Shown: piece after piece, positions 33,371-44,260 of the stretch
How positions within the stretch are numbered: position 1 is the stretch's first letter
Layout: each line of letters starts with the position of its first letter
NCBI GenBank assembly: GCA_036362985.1
Contig: JAYGXS010000006.1
Span: forward strand, 18,196,120 to 18,260,119
DNA length: 64,000 nucleotides
From: Ligula intestinalis
Taxonomy: Eukaryota; Platyhelminthes; Cestoda; Diphyllobothriidea; Diphyllobothriidae
Direction: 5' to 3'
The notes under the pieces: generated by a model
What the model saw: the letters and a program-made list of their open reading frames with translations, nothing else
Told to the model about the DNA's origin: nothing
Databases searched by the model: none
Made by a program: the position numbers and the translations under genes

Positions 33371-35176
33371 CTTGTATTTTAATTTATGAGGAGAGTGCAG
33401 CTCAATGCGCAAAGAGGCACAATACATAAGTAGCCATTTTTTACATAAAATACTTCTTACTGGTGCTCAAAACAAACTGACATATTGAGTTGACTGAAAT
33501 ATATTGAGATTTAATTGCATCCTAGTGAATATTGTAACTATATTTAGTAAATACGTTTAAAGCGCAAGCACATTTCAGAATTGCGACCAACATTTTATGA
33601 AAAAGACAATTTTCTGTACACAAAATTCTCTTCGAAGAAAAAATAACCAGAAGAAGAAAAAGATGCAATCGCTGGGACCAGAGTTTTATTCGCCTGACGC
33701 TTTGACATCTCTCTCTTGTCTTCTTTACCAGTGAGCAGCAGAGATTGGGCAGTAAGTTTTCTCGATGTCTTCTGTTTCAGGAAAGTAATCATACATCCTC
33801 TTTGTGCTATTTCATCTTAAACCTATGAAATACTATTATAATCTGCAAAACAAGGCTATGTTGACCAAATTTAGGTTTGTAGCCCTACATGTCAGTGTCT
33901 TCATTATCAGCTCACAAAAGACATCCTAAATTTGCACGCAGTATGTTCCGCCAAGTTTTGTTGAACATTAGAGCAGCATGGCAGTAAAATGGATCTTTAG
34001 AATTGTTAGTTATTAATATCCACTTTATGACGTTTATGTGTTAGGTGATTAAGCATTTTTATACTAGCAGAATGTAAAAGTAGCAGAAAGACGCTTGGGA
34101 GAATAAAACGGCAGTATAAGAGTGAATTTAGAATCGCTAGATAAGAAAACGTCCTTCTGCAAAAACATTTATTCGATATTGCATCTCATCCAATAGGTCG
34201 TATTTCATTTCCTAATCCATTGGCAAACTTCATCAGATATTTCAGTTTTAACAATAGCTTTCAACATGATTAATAAAAGTCCCTGTTTCATGCCTCACAA
34301 GATAGGCTATTTGCTAGGATTCGATCTCCTGTGTCTTTAAGAAGCGGATGTGAATATAGTTTCGTCACTATCTTTCAGAAATGCCTGGTACATTTTACGT
34401 TCTAAGAGCCTTCACCTACTGCAAACGTATGACTCTTTCGATTGTAATCATGCAATTAACCAACTAATCAAAAAATGCCCTAACTGTAAACGCCTAATAC
34501 AGACCTATTTTTAAAAGCCCTCTTATTTTCGAATTTTCCTTTTCACTACGGTATTTTGTGATGTTAATATTAAATTTTCTCCATACCTCTGGAATAAAAT
34601 AGTTAGTGATTTGCGGTGTATACCGATAATTTTTCGTTAGGCGACTTCCTCGAGCGGCTCGAGATGGATCTTCAAGGGCAAAGTGACATTGTTCATCACA
34701 AGCGATTGGCCATAAGACGGCTTAGTGCCCTACATTTTTGTTAATCTCGACCAATAGGATGTGGGCGAATTTTGAAAAACATAAAGCGCTAAACTAAAAT
34801 AGGCCCTGCCCACAAGATTCGCAGCTGAGACACAGGCTTTGCCTGACCGCGATTTGCGTACGGTCAGCTGATGACAGCAGAATTGACGGAAACTGCCACC
34901 CCATTTTAACTTATTGCTTGCCTTCTAAGGTAGATTTTCTCACTCATTAAATGTAAAAATCGAAATCTGCGAGGGAGATTTAAAAGGCCTTTGCCTTTTT
35001 ATACTGTACGTTAAAATAATTTGAGGCGCCAAATGCTGTTTACTAAAAAAGAGTTGAGTTCAGATCAGTGATGTAAAGAAAAAAGGGACCATATTGGGCT
35101 ATATCCAATGGTTCTTGTTCTCCTGGGAAATTTCCTGTGGATCAACAGCTCTTGCTTATAATTGTTATATTATAAA
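33371..35176. other. No supported gene
   Basis: AT-rich sequence. A short palindrome CTCGAGCGGCTCGAG lies near 34648-34662. One minus-strand frame (33595-33792) is unrecognised. Confidence 0.4.
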
Positions 35177-35183
35177 CTAGCGC

Positions 35184-35210
35184 GGAAGCCCGGCTTCGCC
35201 TTGGGCTTCC
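35184..35210 (-). repeat. Helitron 3'-terminal hairpin
   Basis: GGAAGCCC pairs with GGGCTTCC around an 11-nt loop. On the element strand it is followed by GCG and CTAG. This is the transposition-termination structure of Helitrons; the CTAG is itself palindromic. Confidence 0.7.
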
Positions 35211-35401
35211 TTACATGTATTTGTCCCTTATGTAGATAAACCGCATATGAGAACCTCTTTCAATAATTATGTTCAGCTCAGTTTTATTGGGGAAATATAG
35301 GTTAATACCTTTGAATTCCCCCTTTGTACATAGCTGTGATGCAGAACATGTGGCGTTGCCAGTAATGGAACTACGTTGAGGGGGGCAGAACCTTTGTTGA
35401 T

Positions 35402-37846
35402 CTACTTGCAGACGCACTTGATGGGCTTCGCTGAGTTGCAAAATTCAACATAAATTGACAGTAGGGGACAATACGGCACAATCCAACGGTTATCAATTAC
35501 CACCCCACCGGTTCGTCTTTCATTGAAAACTGCTTCGAGTCCGCCAATCTCAGGTTGTCGCCTTCTGTAGAGAAGGTAACCATCGCCATCAGTCTGAGTT
35601 GCACCTAGGAATAGCTTGGGATATATCCTGGTACATTTACCATCCTTCATGCAAGGACTGTTGAGATTTATCTGACCACATGCGACATGCACCATTTGAG
35701 TTTTGATCGTTTCAAGCAGAACAAGGTCAATAGACCGGTCAGGCAACTCTGCGCATATGAATTTGTCATCATCCGAAGAGTGCAGTTTTTCCATTAGCCA
35801 GACCACAATATGAGCGTGGGGCAGTCCTCTCTTTTGCCACTCTACAGTGTACATATAACAGTGAATGTTACCGAACATTTTGAATTTTGTGATGTGTTTC
35901 ATCATAGTTTTCAACTTAAGCTGAAATACCCGCGCGGACAAATCATGGCGGTCCTTTGGCATTTGACCGGGGAGCAATGCATCAGTAATTTTAGGCCATG
36001 ATGGGTTGCAGGTTAACGTAATGAATAGATCCGGGCGTCCAAAGTGTCTAACGTCAACCAACACAGCTTGAGTTTTCGCATGCATATAGCAAGGAGACCC
36101 AGTGTGGCTTGACGGCAAAATGGAAAGTTGACCGCGACCAGCATTATCGCCAACATCAGTAAGGATATTGCCTCTAAAGTGGATGTAGTTGTGCACGCGA
36201 AGCTCTTTCTGGTGTGTGCGAAAATAGAAAAGTCGCTTTGTTTCCATTTTGGCAAACATGTCAACAGCAAGTTGAAGGTACAACGTTTTGAATCGACAAA
36301 GAAGGTTCTAAGATCGTTCTCGAATCATGAAGTGATATGAGTAGAAGGCTTTCAAACTGACTGTTTTATGGATGCCTATTTGAAGTGGTAACCGTCTTTA
36401 CCATTAGCATGCATGATAGGGCATTGCAAAGCGTCGTATGAACGATGTGTCTCACATATCCTTTGCAGTATATCGTCTCTCCTTCTCAAGACAATATTTC
36501 TGTTGCCACGCTGTGTTTCTGACATGATGACGGCCACTTCGTTACATGTGAAAGCATTAAATCTTCGTTGATATTCTCCACGAGGACTTTTATCAGCACC
36601 TATGACAATAGTTAAGTCAATGGAAGCATGCATCTCCAAGGCGGACTTGAAACTGTTAACGTAGCTGTTGCGTTGGTGTAGCATGTCTTGAAGGGACAAT
36701 ATTATGTGATGCTTCAAGTCTGGGTACACTCAGGATCAGCTTTGAGCCCGCAGGTTGATGTCTTCTACGAAGTATATCTATAAAAATTTCTGCTCGCCAT
36801 CAGGAGGAGGTAGTAACGATCCAAGCCGGTCGCAAACTTGGCCTTTCACCTTAAACATTGGCATAAATACAACCTTATGAACAATGTTGGCACCAAAAGA
36901 GGTCATTCGAAACGCCCCGTTGTGCTTTCTAATGTTTAAGAGAAAATTTTTCGAGTTATCGGTATCACCAGCAAGCAATGTTTGGAGTATTTCTGGTGGA
37001 TGGTTGAAGTTATGCAGGAGAACTTTGCCGTTAGAACAGCACATGCCGTTTGTTTTACCAGTCCTTTTTTTCGTCTGACAATGCCCGCAAACTTCCACCA
37101 CCTTCCTAATGGAAACATTTGCATCTCCCGCATAACCAAGACTTGGGTTGTCATTGAGTGAGGCTTTGTTCCATACTTTAGCATTTATGGAAGCAATTCA
37201 CGGGCCAGGGTCGCCAAACCTTATGTGAAGTGGTTGCGAACTTGAGTTTTCAGCATTGGTGGGCCATTGATCCGCTCTTTGTGATGCTTGCATAGCCAGA
37301 CGTGCACTTCTACGTCTAGGTAATTTGTTTAGCCAAAGTTGCGAATCTCTTATCCTACCTAGTTCTCTTCTTTGCAGAGTTTGGACTTCAGTTTTTTGGG
37401 AGTGGTTAGTTTGATGGTGAATCGCGTCTTCGTGCCTCTGTTGGAGCATTTGCTCTTCGGTTTCTTGGGAGTGATTAGTTTGATGACGATTCGTATCTTT
37501 GTGTCTTCTTTGCAGCATTTAATCTTCGGTTTCTTTGGAGCATCGATATCGCTGCCGTATAGCATTAGTCTCCAGGCGAAGCCGTCTTTCTGCTTGTGTT
37601 TCTTGCGAACGTCTATTAACATTGGCAAATCTCTTCTGTTCCATCGTCTGAACTTGTGTTCTCGCGGCTGCTCTAATTCCTTTTCTACCTAATGAGGTAG
37701 AACCTACAAATAGGTTATTATTCTGAACAAAATAGCATTGGGTAGAAAAGAAGTAAGTTCACAACGTTACCTGCAATCACCGGCTCATCATGGTTTGTCG
37801 GGTTGTTTGTGTTCAGAACATTTCTGATGGCATCACTGTTGTCCAT
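35402..37846 (-). pseudogene. Helitron Rep-type protein, truncated and frameshifted
   Basis: Pieces in order are: an exon at 37846-37771 (MDNSDAIRN..., donor gtaacg), a probable 67-nt intron (37770-37704), a glutamine/arginine-rich repeat region (37700-37200), a cysteine block with VCGHC and CCSNGKV (37090-37030) and NIRKHNGAFRMTSFGAN (36945-36890), a block with RRFNAFTCNEVAV and HRSYDALQCP (36560-36410), and the Rep core 36283-35402. The core has RHFGRPDLFITLTCNPSWP (79-97) and the metal-binding LPHAHIVVWL (154-163). Helitron Rep is a HUH nuclease that uses tyrosine in a K-Y-x-N-K-G motif. Here that tyrosine codon is TAG (35402-35404), giving K-stop-I-N-K-G. Frameshifts and a TAA at 37521-37519 add to the damage. 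Confidence 0.85.
37381..37518 (-). repeat. 69-bp tandem repeat inside the Helitron N-terminal coding region
   Basis: Two successive 23-residue units, MLQRRHKDTNRHQTNHSQ-ETEEQ and MLQQRHEDAIHHQTNHSQ-KTEVQ, are followed by a partial third (TLQRRE). Such Q/R/E-rich repeats are common at the N-terminus of Helitron proteins and vary in number between copies. Confidence 0.7.
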
Positions 37847-38830
37847 AATGATAGTTTGTAAAGGTTAGAATGAAAGTGTAGGGATTTATGTGGTAGGCCA
37901 TTCAGTCTAATCTAAGAGCTAGCCCGCGACAACATACGCCTAAGCAAAGGTTGAGTGCAAATAATAGTAGGTCAAGGGGTTTAGGTGAGTGAGTATGAAA
38001 CCCCTTCCCCATCCCCGCCCACCCCCCCCCGTTGCGTATTCACATCCGGCTGTTACGTCGGGTGTCAATCGCGAGTCTGAAACAGCTGCCTGCTATCGAT
38101 GATAAAGGGGGCAAAAACAGACACAGTGACACCAGCACTGTCCCCTGTGATCAACGTACAGACTGGCGCGCGAAAATTGGGCGGCGCACGTGACTAATAT
38201 ACGGACAGGAGCGCCTGTCCTGCTTGCGCGTGTGTGTGTGTGCCCACACTCCGTGATCGACTTAAAAACATATGCCATCCACCAATGATAATGAAGGTCT
38301 ACACAGAGGCAGGCAAGACTTCTTTTAAGTATACAGATTATTATTCAAAATTTTAGCAATTTTTAGGTCCCTGGAAATTGGGGTTGTTGAGGTTACTTTA
38401 TTTTTTCTTAAGAAACAATTAGTACTTTTCACATTTTTAAGTAACAAATTGAACTTAAGTTGCTCATAATTGAAATTTTTCGTAAATGCGTTCATGCCAG
38501 TATGCAATAACTGATCAATCATTTGCTAACTTCAGAATTTTTCATGCTGCTGCACTATGCTAAATATTAAAATCACGCTCGTTTTTGGATCCGTTTGCCA
38601 TGTGCTACTCGAGGAATTACTGCTCACTGCGAGCTGAATCTCATGCAAAAATGCAGAAATTTGCAAATCGGCCTAAACGCATGCACAGAAACTTTGAAAG
38701 GATAAATGAGCAACCTAGGACAAATCTTGAAGTTGAAGATAAGATAAAAAGCACTAATTTTTTGTTCAAAGAACCCCAATTTCCTAAGTAATCCGTAAGT
38801 TTCCAAAACGTCAAAAACAGCTCTGAGTTA
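37847..38830. other. No gene; probable Helitron 5' part and AT-rich flank
   Basis: Includes a C9 run at 38022-38030 and short TG repeats at 38229-38241. The 5' terminus of the Helitron should lie in the first part but no TC-type end could be fixed. Confidence 0.4.
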
Positions 38831-39690
38831 AACCAATAAATGTAAATATAATCGTTAATGTAAAATATAACTATAGCACTTTCTTTATAGAAAATAGCAC
38901 TTTTCTTCCGTCATATCTTCCGACAAAACTTTAATAAGTTAATAATAGGCTACCTTTTTACACATCGCTTTTGCTGGAAATTCAGCCAAAAACATCTACG
39001 CACTTCACCTTTTCCAAAGTAGCGGCGAGCTGGAAATCGGATAATTTTGACCAGTTTGTTAATTTACCTGAAAATATTATATCAAATGTAAAAAGAGTGA
39101 CCGCATATATACTAAGATATTGCGCTAACTGTTAAACCTCTGTCTCTATATTATCCAGAAGCGGAAACTGCTTTGTTCAAAGAAGTACCTTGCCACATAC
39201 TTTAGATTTATGAGAATAATATTGTGATTCACGTTCACGATAAGATATATACATTTTGTTTACTGTTCGAAATACCCGATGCGATAAAACAGCATAGGTC
39301 AAACCTATTTTATTGCGTATCTTGACAAAAAACTTCACACATTGGCATATAGCTATTTTGAACGTGAACTTGTTCCATATGTCCTTCACTTTGCCTTCAC
39401 CTGGTTTCCATCAAATTGAGACTAGCTTTTCCAGTTTTGTAAGAGCAGCATTTCAAAACTTCCTTGCTTAAACTGATGGCCTCTTTTAGACACAACGCAC
39501 AAAAAATGGCTCAATCCTGTCAGACTTAATTTAATCGACTTCTGGCAACCTCAGATTTCGCCAAAATTTTGCCTGTCTCCCTTAAATAAACAAAATTAAA
39601 TAGGCAGTTTCCCTTACTAAAAAGCTTTCTCAGAATCATATCCAGTAGCAAAGTTAGTTTATGTAGTGAACCTTATTTACCACTGGTCCC
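38831..39690. repeat. Unidentified interspersed repeat X (pair with 47029-47990)
   Basis: Several collinear blocks match repeat Y: ACCAATAAATGT at the start; CATTTTGTTTAC...TGTTCG...GATGCG-TAAAACA at 39252-39292; CTTTTCCAGTTTTGTAAG at 39427-39444; TTCGCCAAAATTTTGCCT at 39558-39575; GGCAGTTTCCCTTACT at 39604-39619. The copies are clearly diverged. The scaffold gap follows directly. A minus-strand frame (39177-39389) lies in the same position as one in Y. No family is recognised. Confidence 0.6.
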
Positions 39691-39701
39691 AGCATTTTGT
39701 C

Positions 39702-39711
39702 NNNNNNNNNN
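39702..39711. other. Assembly gap (10 N)
   Basis: Ten consecutive N, a scaffold join of unknown true length. Sequence on either side should not be assumed contiguous. Confidence 0.99.
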
Positions 39712-39830
39712 GGTCCATCTCGTAAGGCTGTTGGTGGATTCAAGTGGAACCTGTTCTCGCGGCGAAAAAATTTATGCCAAGTCGCTTAAAGGGCCTCGGA
39801 GCCCGTAAAATGCTATAATAATAGTCCTCA
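39712..39830 (+). mobile_element. LINE 3' end (hairpin plus ATAATAAT tail)
   Basis: GGGCCTCGGAGCCC (39789-39802) forms a short hairpin and is followed by AAAATGCTATAATAATAG. This is the same type of 3' end as at 4395-4440, with a different sequence. The body of the element is on the other side of the gap or missing. Confidence 0.4.
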
Positions 39831-40989
39831 CGAACCTCGATGACCTCATCAAATCACGCATTCACATGTTCTTTGAGCAATAAAGGCGAGCATAATTGCC
39901 GCAGCCTAGCGCAACCGAGATGAAATGCGAAGCAGAATGACGGTGACGTGGTACTAGAGAATGATAAGTGCATAAAAATAGGTTGTTAGGTGTGGCAATC
40001 ATCGCCTGGCTCCAGATTTGAATTACTGTCAGCAAGTCAATTACTTTTAAGTGCTACACGACGATTACTCGAGCCTAGTAAGCTGGAGAAAGTGGTGAAA
40101 GTAGGCTCAATAGATATCAAGACATGCTTACCTTGAACTCCGAAATGTAATTTCGTTTCAATAAAATGACTTACACAGGATTGTAGCCTTAAAATGCGTG
40201 CTGTATAATCTTATTGTGTTTTCGCCAGCCGGCTTTTGGACGAGCTTCTTTCCGACCACCTGTTAAAACTACAGCCTACACTCAAGTTTTCTTCTTGATT
40301 TTCGATAAACCTTAAAGAAAACCTCATCAAAGTATTAATTCTTATACGCAAACTTTGGCGAGTAGTGTGTAGAAAAGAAATCCTTTGGTTTTCAAACTAT
40401 TTAGTTGCACATGTACTAAGAGTTTCCGGTAACAGCGTAAGGGCAATGGGAAGTTATGCGGGTGAAGCATTACGGGATGCAGGAGAGACAATAAAAATAA
40501 ATATTGCAAAGAAGGTGGGACATAGTGGGTAAAATTATTATTAAATGTTATATATAGCAAGGAAGAAGTGCGCGATAATTTTAAAATAAATTGAAATAAT
40601 AAGAAAAATTAATGAAATAAATTTCCAAATAATAAACTACCATTATTATCGTTCCCGTTTTACAGAATTCCAGAGTTTATGCCTTCCGTGGTGATCCATA
40701 TATTAGATTGTTACCGATTCTCAAAATTATGTGTTGATCACTTTGCTAGCTTTATACATATGCATGCGTTATAACGATCACGCCATGCAAGACAAATAAA
40801 TTTTTGCGATGGATTTGAACCATACCTCATAAGCAGCATTATTTAAGGGACATATAGGCTGCTTTCGGAATCAGCTTCTCCGGTCATAAGAAATCTCATA
40901 ATTGCAAGCGCTTATCTAAGCCGAAATATGTCCTTTCGTTGGACACCAAATTTGATGTCAGCATAATTTATGCATTTTTTACCACGCTA
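39831..40989. other. No supported gene
   Basis: AT-rich sequence. Nothing recognised. Confidence 0.4.
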
Positions 40990-41650
40990 ACGGTAATGGA
41001 ACTAGATAAAAGCCCAGAAACTTGTTCGATCGATAAACTGCAGCTACATAGCCCAGCTGAGAGTTGGGTAATTCTTCATTCACTAGGTGTTTCCTGATAG
41101 CACACCAGTTCTTAAATTGTAGCCTTTTACATTCCTTAGGGACTAATTTCTAACTTGAGGTAAATTATTATACTCAAGAGCCTACATGCGCAGACCGAAA
41201 TTTAATGTAAATATTTGGTCCGAAGTCCGTCAAAGACTGCGGACTAACCGCGTAATATTCACAAGCTGCCGATAGGCAGGCTGTAGTAGTATATATTGAT
41301 GTTTTAGTTCATCATACTGACAGCTTAGGTACTAGTAAAAAGCCCAGACACGTGTTTCGCCACTATTTGGCCGCTGCGTGACACAGCTACCTGGGGTCCG
41401 AATCAGTGGGTCCCCCAACTTTAAGGTTGATATCTGGTTTCTTCATTTCCTTTAAAATTTATTTCTTTTTTCTCTATAGGTTAGAAGACTCAATGTCTAC
41501 AGGCGCAGACCGAAATTTGATGCATATATTTGGGCTGAATTCCATCAGCCGCTTCAGAATAATACTCACAACCTGCCAGCAGGCAGTTAGTAGCACAACT
41601 AATTTACGCAATTATTTACCCTGCTGAAAACCCAGATAAAGTATCCCGGG
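40990..41650 (+). repeat. Diverged ~300-330 bp tandem repeat
   Basis: GCGCAGACCGAAATTTAATG at 41188 recurs as GCGCAGACCGAAATTTGATG at 41503 (offset 315). AAAAGCCCAGAAACTTGTT near 41008 recurs as AAAAGCCCAGACACGTGTT near 41338 and, weaker, as GAAAACCCAGATAAAG near 41626. Together these show about two full units and a partial one, satellite-like, without coding potential. Confidence 0.65.
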
Positions 41651-41989
41651 CAGATGAATCAACACTTAATCTTCAGCTAATAGCTATGTGTCAAGTCTTA
41701 TAATCACAGTTAGTAGACCCCTTTAATTTATTTTTAGACAGAGAGAGAATGCTTTATTATCGAAGGGAATACCCAATAACTGTCGGAAAAATGACTATAA
41801 TCATGGAGAGCAGGGGATAAGAAAATGAGGAGTCATGGTAAAAGGTCAAAGTTAAAAGGTCATAGAATACTCGAAAGTAGTGGTTTACACGGTATCCACA
41901 TCTACTATGGAGACAGGTCGGCTTTCAACTTCTCAGTTTCCACTTATTCGCACGTGAGATAGCGTGCAAAGAATGGGAGTACAGAGTGC
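41651..41989. other. No gene; probable 3' flank of LINE remnant
   Basis: 3' non-coding sequence of the minus-strand LINE fragment. A distinct tail was not recognised. Confidence 0.35.
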
Positions 41990-42470
41990 TGATGTGCCGA
42001 TGTACGGCAAGACATATACGGAAACCTCGGCGCATAATATGGGAAGACTAAGTAGTCATTAGTTCAGAGTTGAGAGGGTGCTTGACCTCACTAAGGATGC
42101 AGTCAGCAAATTGCTTGACCGTTTTAGAATGTCGCTGTATTATAATGTCAGCTAAAAAAACATAGGAGACCCCGGCAACTGGAAAGAGCATTCGGAGGAT
42201 ACGTTTAAAAATGACCCGGTCTCTTCTAAGTAAAGCAAGAAAAAAAACTGGGGCGCAGTAAAGAATGAAGGGTAGAATGCAGGCGTCTACAAATCGCCCT
42301 ATAAGGGCTTGCGGTGTGCGATATGAACGCAAGCGACGGATATAATCAAAAATTTTACGGATTTTTATAAAAAACGACCTTCTATTTGAAGAGAAAATGT
42401 AAGGTTAAATGCCAGAAAAACACCAAGTTATCGGAATATGGATACCTCGTTGGGCAGAATTTCAATAGTT
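41990..42470 (-). pseudogene. LINE RT C-terminal domain remnant
   Basis: The minus-strand frame 42332-42048, extended upstream in the same direction, contains LGVFLAFNLTFSLQ, FVDACILPFILYCAPVFF, LLRRDRVIFKRILRML, IIIQRHSKTVKQFADCIL and HPLNSEL. These are the blocks found after the RT in CR1/Jockey-type ORF2 of flatworms (family ILYCSPVFFP, HPLH). There is no RT core upstream, and stops occur near 42400. A 5'-truncated copy of a third LINE family. Confidence 0.7.
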
Positions 42471-43974
42471 TCAGGACTGAGAGGCAGTCTACTGCGACTT
42501 ATAAATTAATTTCTGAGGGTATTAAAAGCTTAAAGAGCTTAAGTTAATTCGTTACGAGAAAACCCGCAGGAAAAGCCAGCGAACCCACTGATGGGCCTGA
42601 TTCCTCGCTGCTGTGCCATACAACGGCAAAAATTCGGCAAAACAGGTGTTCTGGCTTTTACCTAGTACCTATGCTGTCTGCAAGGTTACACTACCGACTG
42701 ATTATTGGTAGCATGCAAATATTACGTAGTTATTTCGCAGTGCGTGGTGGCCTTCGGAGCCAATGGTTACATCAAATTTCGGTTTGTGCCTGTACTCCTT
42801 GAAAATAATTATCTACTCCAAGTGGAAAATTAATTTTGAACAAGTTTCAAGGCTACTATTTAAAAGCTTGATTTTTTACAAAAAGTGCAAACAAGAATAT
42901 TTTATGCACGTCTTCCAAAAAAGATGTTTCAATTTATCAGGGAACTAAAAATAAGTGAGAAAATATCCTTCTATTTTGGTGGTCATTTATTACGGAGTGT
43001 AGGGTTTGAGGACTGCCCTCCAGAATCTTGTTCCAGAGCCGACATCTCGATGGGGCTGACATACATTGAGATTATGCCACAAGACCATTAAGGCTAAAAC
43101 CATGCTTCAGTAATCTTTCATAATTTCGATTGATATTTCATAGGATTATAGCTCTGGTTTGCATATTGACCACATAAAGTAATAAAAAGTCAAGGTGTAT
43201 TTGGACTCGATCTCGAGAAATCCGATTCCCACTAGAACACCTTCGTCTTATCTGGTTTGCTTAACTAGACAGTATTCTGTCAACACCGGCAGCATCCGCC
43301 CTAACACAAGCTATAACATCCTACCGACAGACCTTTGTTAATATCCTTTTGAAAATGAGTGGATGAAATGACCACTAACTTTTTTGTTGACACTCTATTG
43401 GTTTTCTACCATGCCATTTTTCGGCGTGACTGGATGTCTCGAGTGAAAACACTGATTTACATTTAAACGGAATTTTTAGCCTACGATGTTTGGCCACTTT
43501 GTGTGCGGTCTTTGAGATCTCATCTTGACTGTTTATAAGTAATATGATTCGTAATGGCTAATAAGTTAATGCGGTTGTTAGTGTCGCAAGGGTTTCTTTC
43601 AGGCACTAAAAACCATCTGTCAACTTTTATACCTATGTGAGTAACGGTCCTACCCAAGCCGCGATATCGTCGCTCATTTTGGGTAATAATCACTCCGTTC
43701 GTCATATGGCATTAGTATCACGAATTTACATTAAGAAAGGGTCTGTCCTCGGACCAACAGAATAACCAGCTCATACAACTGAGAAAAAACACATTGGCAA
43801 CGAGTTGCCGATGTAATTAGTATTTGTTTCTTCAAATTTTCCCCAATGTGAATGCTGATTTAAGAAAACTAGAAAAGAAGGTTGTGTTTCTGCAAGTTTA
43901 ACGTTTATCCTACAAAGGGCTTTGCACTTCCTAGATAATATGAGTTGTCCTATTAGAAACCTTGGCAGTCTCAG
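42471..43974. other. No supported gene
   Basis: AT-rich sequence with unrecognised short frames. Confidence 0.4.
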
Positions 43975-44055
43975 AAGGATGCGAGTCCACACCAGCATGT
44001 GCATGACTTGAGTACATCTGGCGCTCTGACCACCTAAACTACAAGGCTCCACTGG
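43975..44055 (-). repeat. Possible tRNA-derived SINE remnant
   Basis: On the minus strand TGTAGTTTAGGTGGTCAGAG (A-box-like, about 44043-44024) is followed by GTGGACTCGCATCC (B-box-like, about 43991-43978). Spacing and composition fit an old polymerase III promoter, but both boxes are degenerate. Confidence 0.3.
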
Positions 44056-44149
44056 GGGTCCCGTCTTTTATCACAATTGGATAAAGCTCCCCGTCTCGCC
44101 TACTTCAGCCCATAGAATCCAATACTTCTGCTGCAGTGAGTTGACGGCT

Positions 44150-44260
44150 CTACAAAATCAACCGAGAACCCGCCAGATGACCAAGAGGTTAACTTAATTA
44201 ATGGGCGAATAATTCATATGACCCAATTCGGAACACGTGAAGCCTCGATAAAATTTAAAC
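44150..44260 (+). repeat. Old dispersed repeat (second copy at 60340-60460)
   Basis: CCGCCAGATGACCAAGAGGT here matches CCGTCAGATGACGAGCAGGT at about 60352. Both are followed by TTAATT and later by TTGACCCAATT or ATGACCCAATT. Origin unknown. Confidence 0.45.

Larger units (their letters stand above)
35177..37846 (-). mobile_element. Helitron remnant with 3' hairpin and Rep, no helicase
   Basis: On the minus strand the element runs from a start codon at 37846 to a terminal CTAG at 35177-35180. An 8-bp perfect hairpin lies just inside the end (35184-35191 with 35203-35210) and a T follows outside, as expected for a Helitron 3' end inserted between A and T. The N-terminal Helitron region and a Rep HUH domain are present, but only ~220 bp separate Rep from the hairpin, so the helicase has been deleted. 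The 5' TC end was not found, and the true 5' limit lies above 37846. Confidence 0.85.
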
